This document shows, piece after piece, positions 62,301-64,000 of a stretch of 64,000 nucleotides of DNA; the first letter of the stretch is position 1, and each line of letters opens with the position of its first letter. The DNA comes from Lepidodermella squamata (lineage: Eukaryota; Gastrotricha). The translations under genes were made by a program, and so were the position numbers. Location: contig JBLDXI010000002.1 of the NCBI GenBank assembly GCA_047495785.1, positions 1,302,001 through 1,366,000 of the forward strand, given 5' to 3'. The notes under the pieces were generated by a model, which saw only the letters and a program-made list of their open reading frames with translations, was not told the origin of the DNA and made no database searches.

Positions 62301-64000
62301 GCATGACATGCGAAGACCGACTATTTGGCCTTATATGTTTACCCAAAGGCCAACATCGTGAAAATAAGTAGCCACAGGGGGTTTCGTTTAATTTTTAATT
62401 TAAATTATCGCGGAAAAAATTAACTTCATCCGACACCCGTTTTTCACGCGCCCGGTCTGAGCATGCACCCAGTGAAGCGTGTTTATTTATTGTTTATTGC
62501 TGTCTCGAGCTGTCGCGTGCTCATCAGCCATTATTTTCCATCATCAATGAAGTCGCGTGCAATTAGCTGCTCATCCCTGCTATTGCGGTTGATTGCGCCG
62601 GCAACCTTTTAGCCTCTCTTCGCCGCCGTTGATGTTCGGTACGAGTCCATACCTTTGAGCGAGCGACCGGCCAAGCCAATCCCGGCGGCGCCATTGGTGT
62701 GAAAAATCTATCTAATGACCGGTCCTTTCTACAAAGTAATAATGATTTCACGAGTTTAATCACACACATTGCGGGGGAAAAATCGGTGTGGTCTATTAAT
62801 ATTAATGATCCACCTGCGCAGTAGTAGAAAGTAGTAGATATAGCTCATAGCTGGTAAGTCGGCGAGCAAACACGCTGGCACTCGACTCGCGGTTCATTCC
62901 TTTGCGGATTTCGCGGATTGCCAGGGTGCCAGTCACTTGACTGTAGAGAGCGGTCGTACACCGTGGAACCCGGCGGCTCCGGGGCCTTTTAGCCGCGGCA
63001 TCGGCAACACCCGTGCCGTCATTCACTTAATGCTTTGTTGCGCAACGCCTTGTTTACCGTCATTATTATTCTTGTTATTCGTTATTCAACGACAAACAGG
63101 TACCGATTTTGTGCTGGCGATGATGACGGCATCCGCTGCAGTAATTGCTGGAACTAAGCCCCGGAATTTTTACGCAACCGAAAATTATCACAGCTTTAAT
63201 TCCCGCCAGCGGTTCTCTTTTGTCTTGCTAATGATCCCGCTTTCTTCATCATACCTTCAAGGCTTATTGCCGTTGTTTTTATTCATTAATTTCAATTATA
63301 TGATAACTTTGTTGTTAGAAATCAAAGATTAATCCGCGTCCGTACTCTAAAACGTCAAGCCCGTGTTGAAAAATCGCGGGATTATCTCTTTGTTTATCAT
63401 CGTTATTTTTCTATAGGTGAAAAATAATAGATTAATCAAACGTAAGGTTGACAGGTTTTTTAACCAGTCTCAATAACAATCATTATTTTCCGGAAACAAT
63501 GGCCAATTTTTGCGTGACGGCTGTTTAGCGGAGCGTAAACACGCACCCGTTTGCGGTTGAACCGCGTGTTTTTTCGCCGCTACTTTTTTTTGATATTTTT
63601 GCGCGTTAATTCTACGCCACGATACTCACGCTTGATTACTATACTTTTCTTGTGCCATTATTCCAAAGCGTATAATAAACACGCTCACTTGTCGTGTTGC
63701 AAAAAGAGATACGCTGATAAAAATTTACCTCTTGCTCTGGTATAGGTAACGCGTGTTATTTTTTAATCTTCTCAAGTTTGCATTTTTATACACACAAATT
63801 TATTTAATAAAAATATTATATTCGCCTTTTTAGACCTGCTGGTAAAAGTTGTTATTTTGAACTCTTCCTTTTCGCTGCTGAGAAATGTAATTTTCAGAAT
63901 AAACATTGACACTTTTTCAATTATTAATAATAGTTATAGGCAGTAGGTATAGGACAAATTGTTCTGGTGAGGAAGCGTTTAGCCACCGCGAAATTTTGTC
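59398..64000. other. 4.6 kb without a recognised gene
   Basis: It begins with the beta-catenin 3' UTR (AATAAA near 59,592). Beyond it no frame shows a domain, including the 131-residue frame at 62937-63332. Features seen are a TGCCAAA...TTTTGGCA inverted pair near 60,090-60,110, a GC-rich block at about 62,120-62,225 in otherwise AT-rich DNA, and several TATATA-like sites (for example 61,165-61,172). It could be the regulatory region of a gene beyond the window. Confidence 0.4.

Noticed and set aside
62937-63332. 131-residue frame near the right end
   Set aside because: Low-complexity hydrophobic stretch without domain; probably chance.

Overview
The window is nuclear DNA from an invertebrate animal. 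Genes carry spliceosomal introns, many of only 50-60 bp with GT...AG borders, and AT-rich intergenic DNA lies between them. The protein set is metazoan: 14-3-3, V-ATPase subunit c, ADF/cofilin, TDRD3, a novel-type PKC, a Cys-loop ligand-gated channel, STIM, ER cyclophilins, DLK/LZK MAP3K, pantothenate kinase, arfaptin and beta-catenin. I cannot name the phylum. The divergent PKC, beta-catenin and cofilin suggest a fast-evolving lineage, and a (TTAGGG)n tract is present at 355-392 but is not at a sequence end.

Layout. 1-2,000 holds an inverted repeat with a telomere-like core and no gene. 1,978-14,427 has 14-3-3 (-), V-ATPase c (+), an ADF/cofilin (-) and TDRD3 (-), with a small cluster of palindromes near 8,300. 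14,430-28,030 is repeat-rich: two LINE remnants, a 3.8 kb foldback element with arms built of tandem subrepeats, a dispersed ~160 bp repeat and a 27-bp palindromic satellite. One intact gene, a PKC delta/theta-like kinase (+), sits among them. 30,180-34,924 is a Cys-loop receptor gene (-) whose third intron holds a decayed piggyBac element with recognisable TTAA-flanked ends. 35,270-37,067 holds two unrecognised coding fragments and a shortened sister copy of the second LINE. 37,512-59,397 is a gene-dense block: STIM (+), a GH13 alpha-glucosidase-like gene with two alternative first exons (+), three tandem ER cyclophilins (+), DLK/LZK (-), pantothenate kinase (-), arfaptin (+) and a nearly intronless beta-catenin (+). 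59,398-64,000 has no gene I can support.

Exon models were assembled by eye from GT/AG borders, reading frame and family conservation. For TDRD3, PKC, the channel, STIM, GH13, the cyclophilins, DLK, PanK and arfaptin the summed exon lengths are exact multiples of three. There is no operon-like logic. The genes are independent housekeeping and signalling genes; the only local family expansion is the cyclophilin trio. The most unusual items are the cyclophilin array with its retention signal split onto a 9-nt last coding exon, the alternative TATA-driven first exon of the GH13 gene, the DFE motif in PKC, the channel with a long N-terminal extension and a very short M3-M4 loop, the foldback and palindromic repeats, and a dispersed TTAAGGAGGAT(TTTT) motif.
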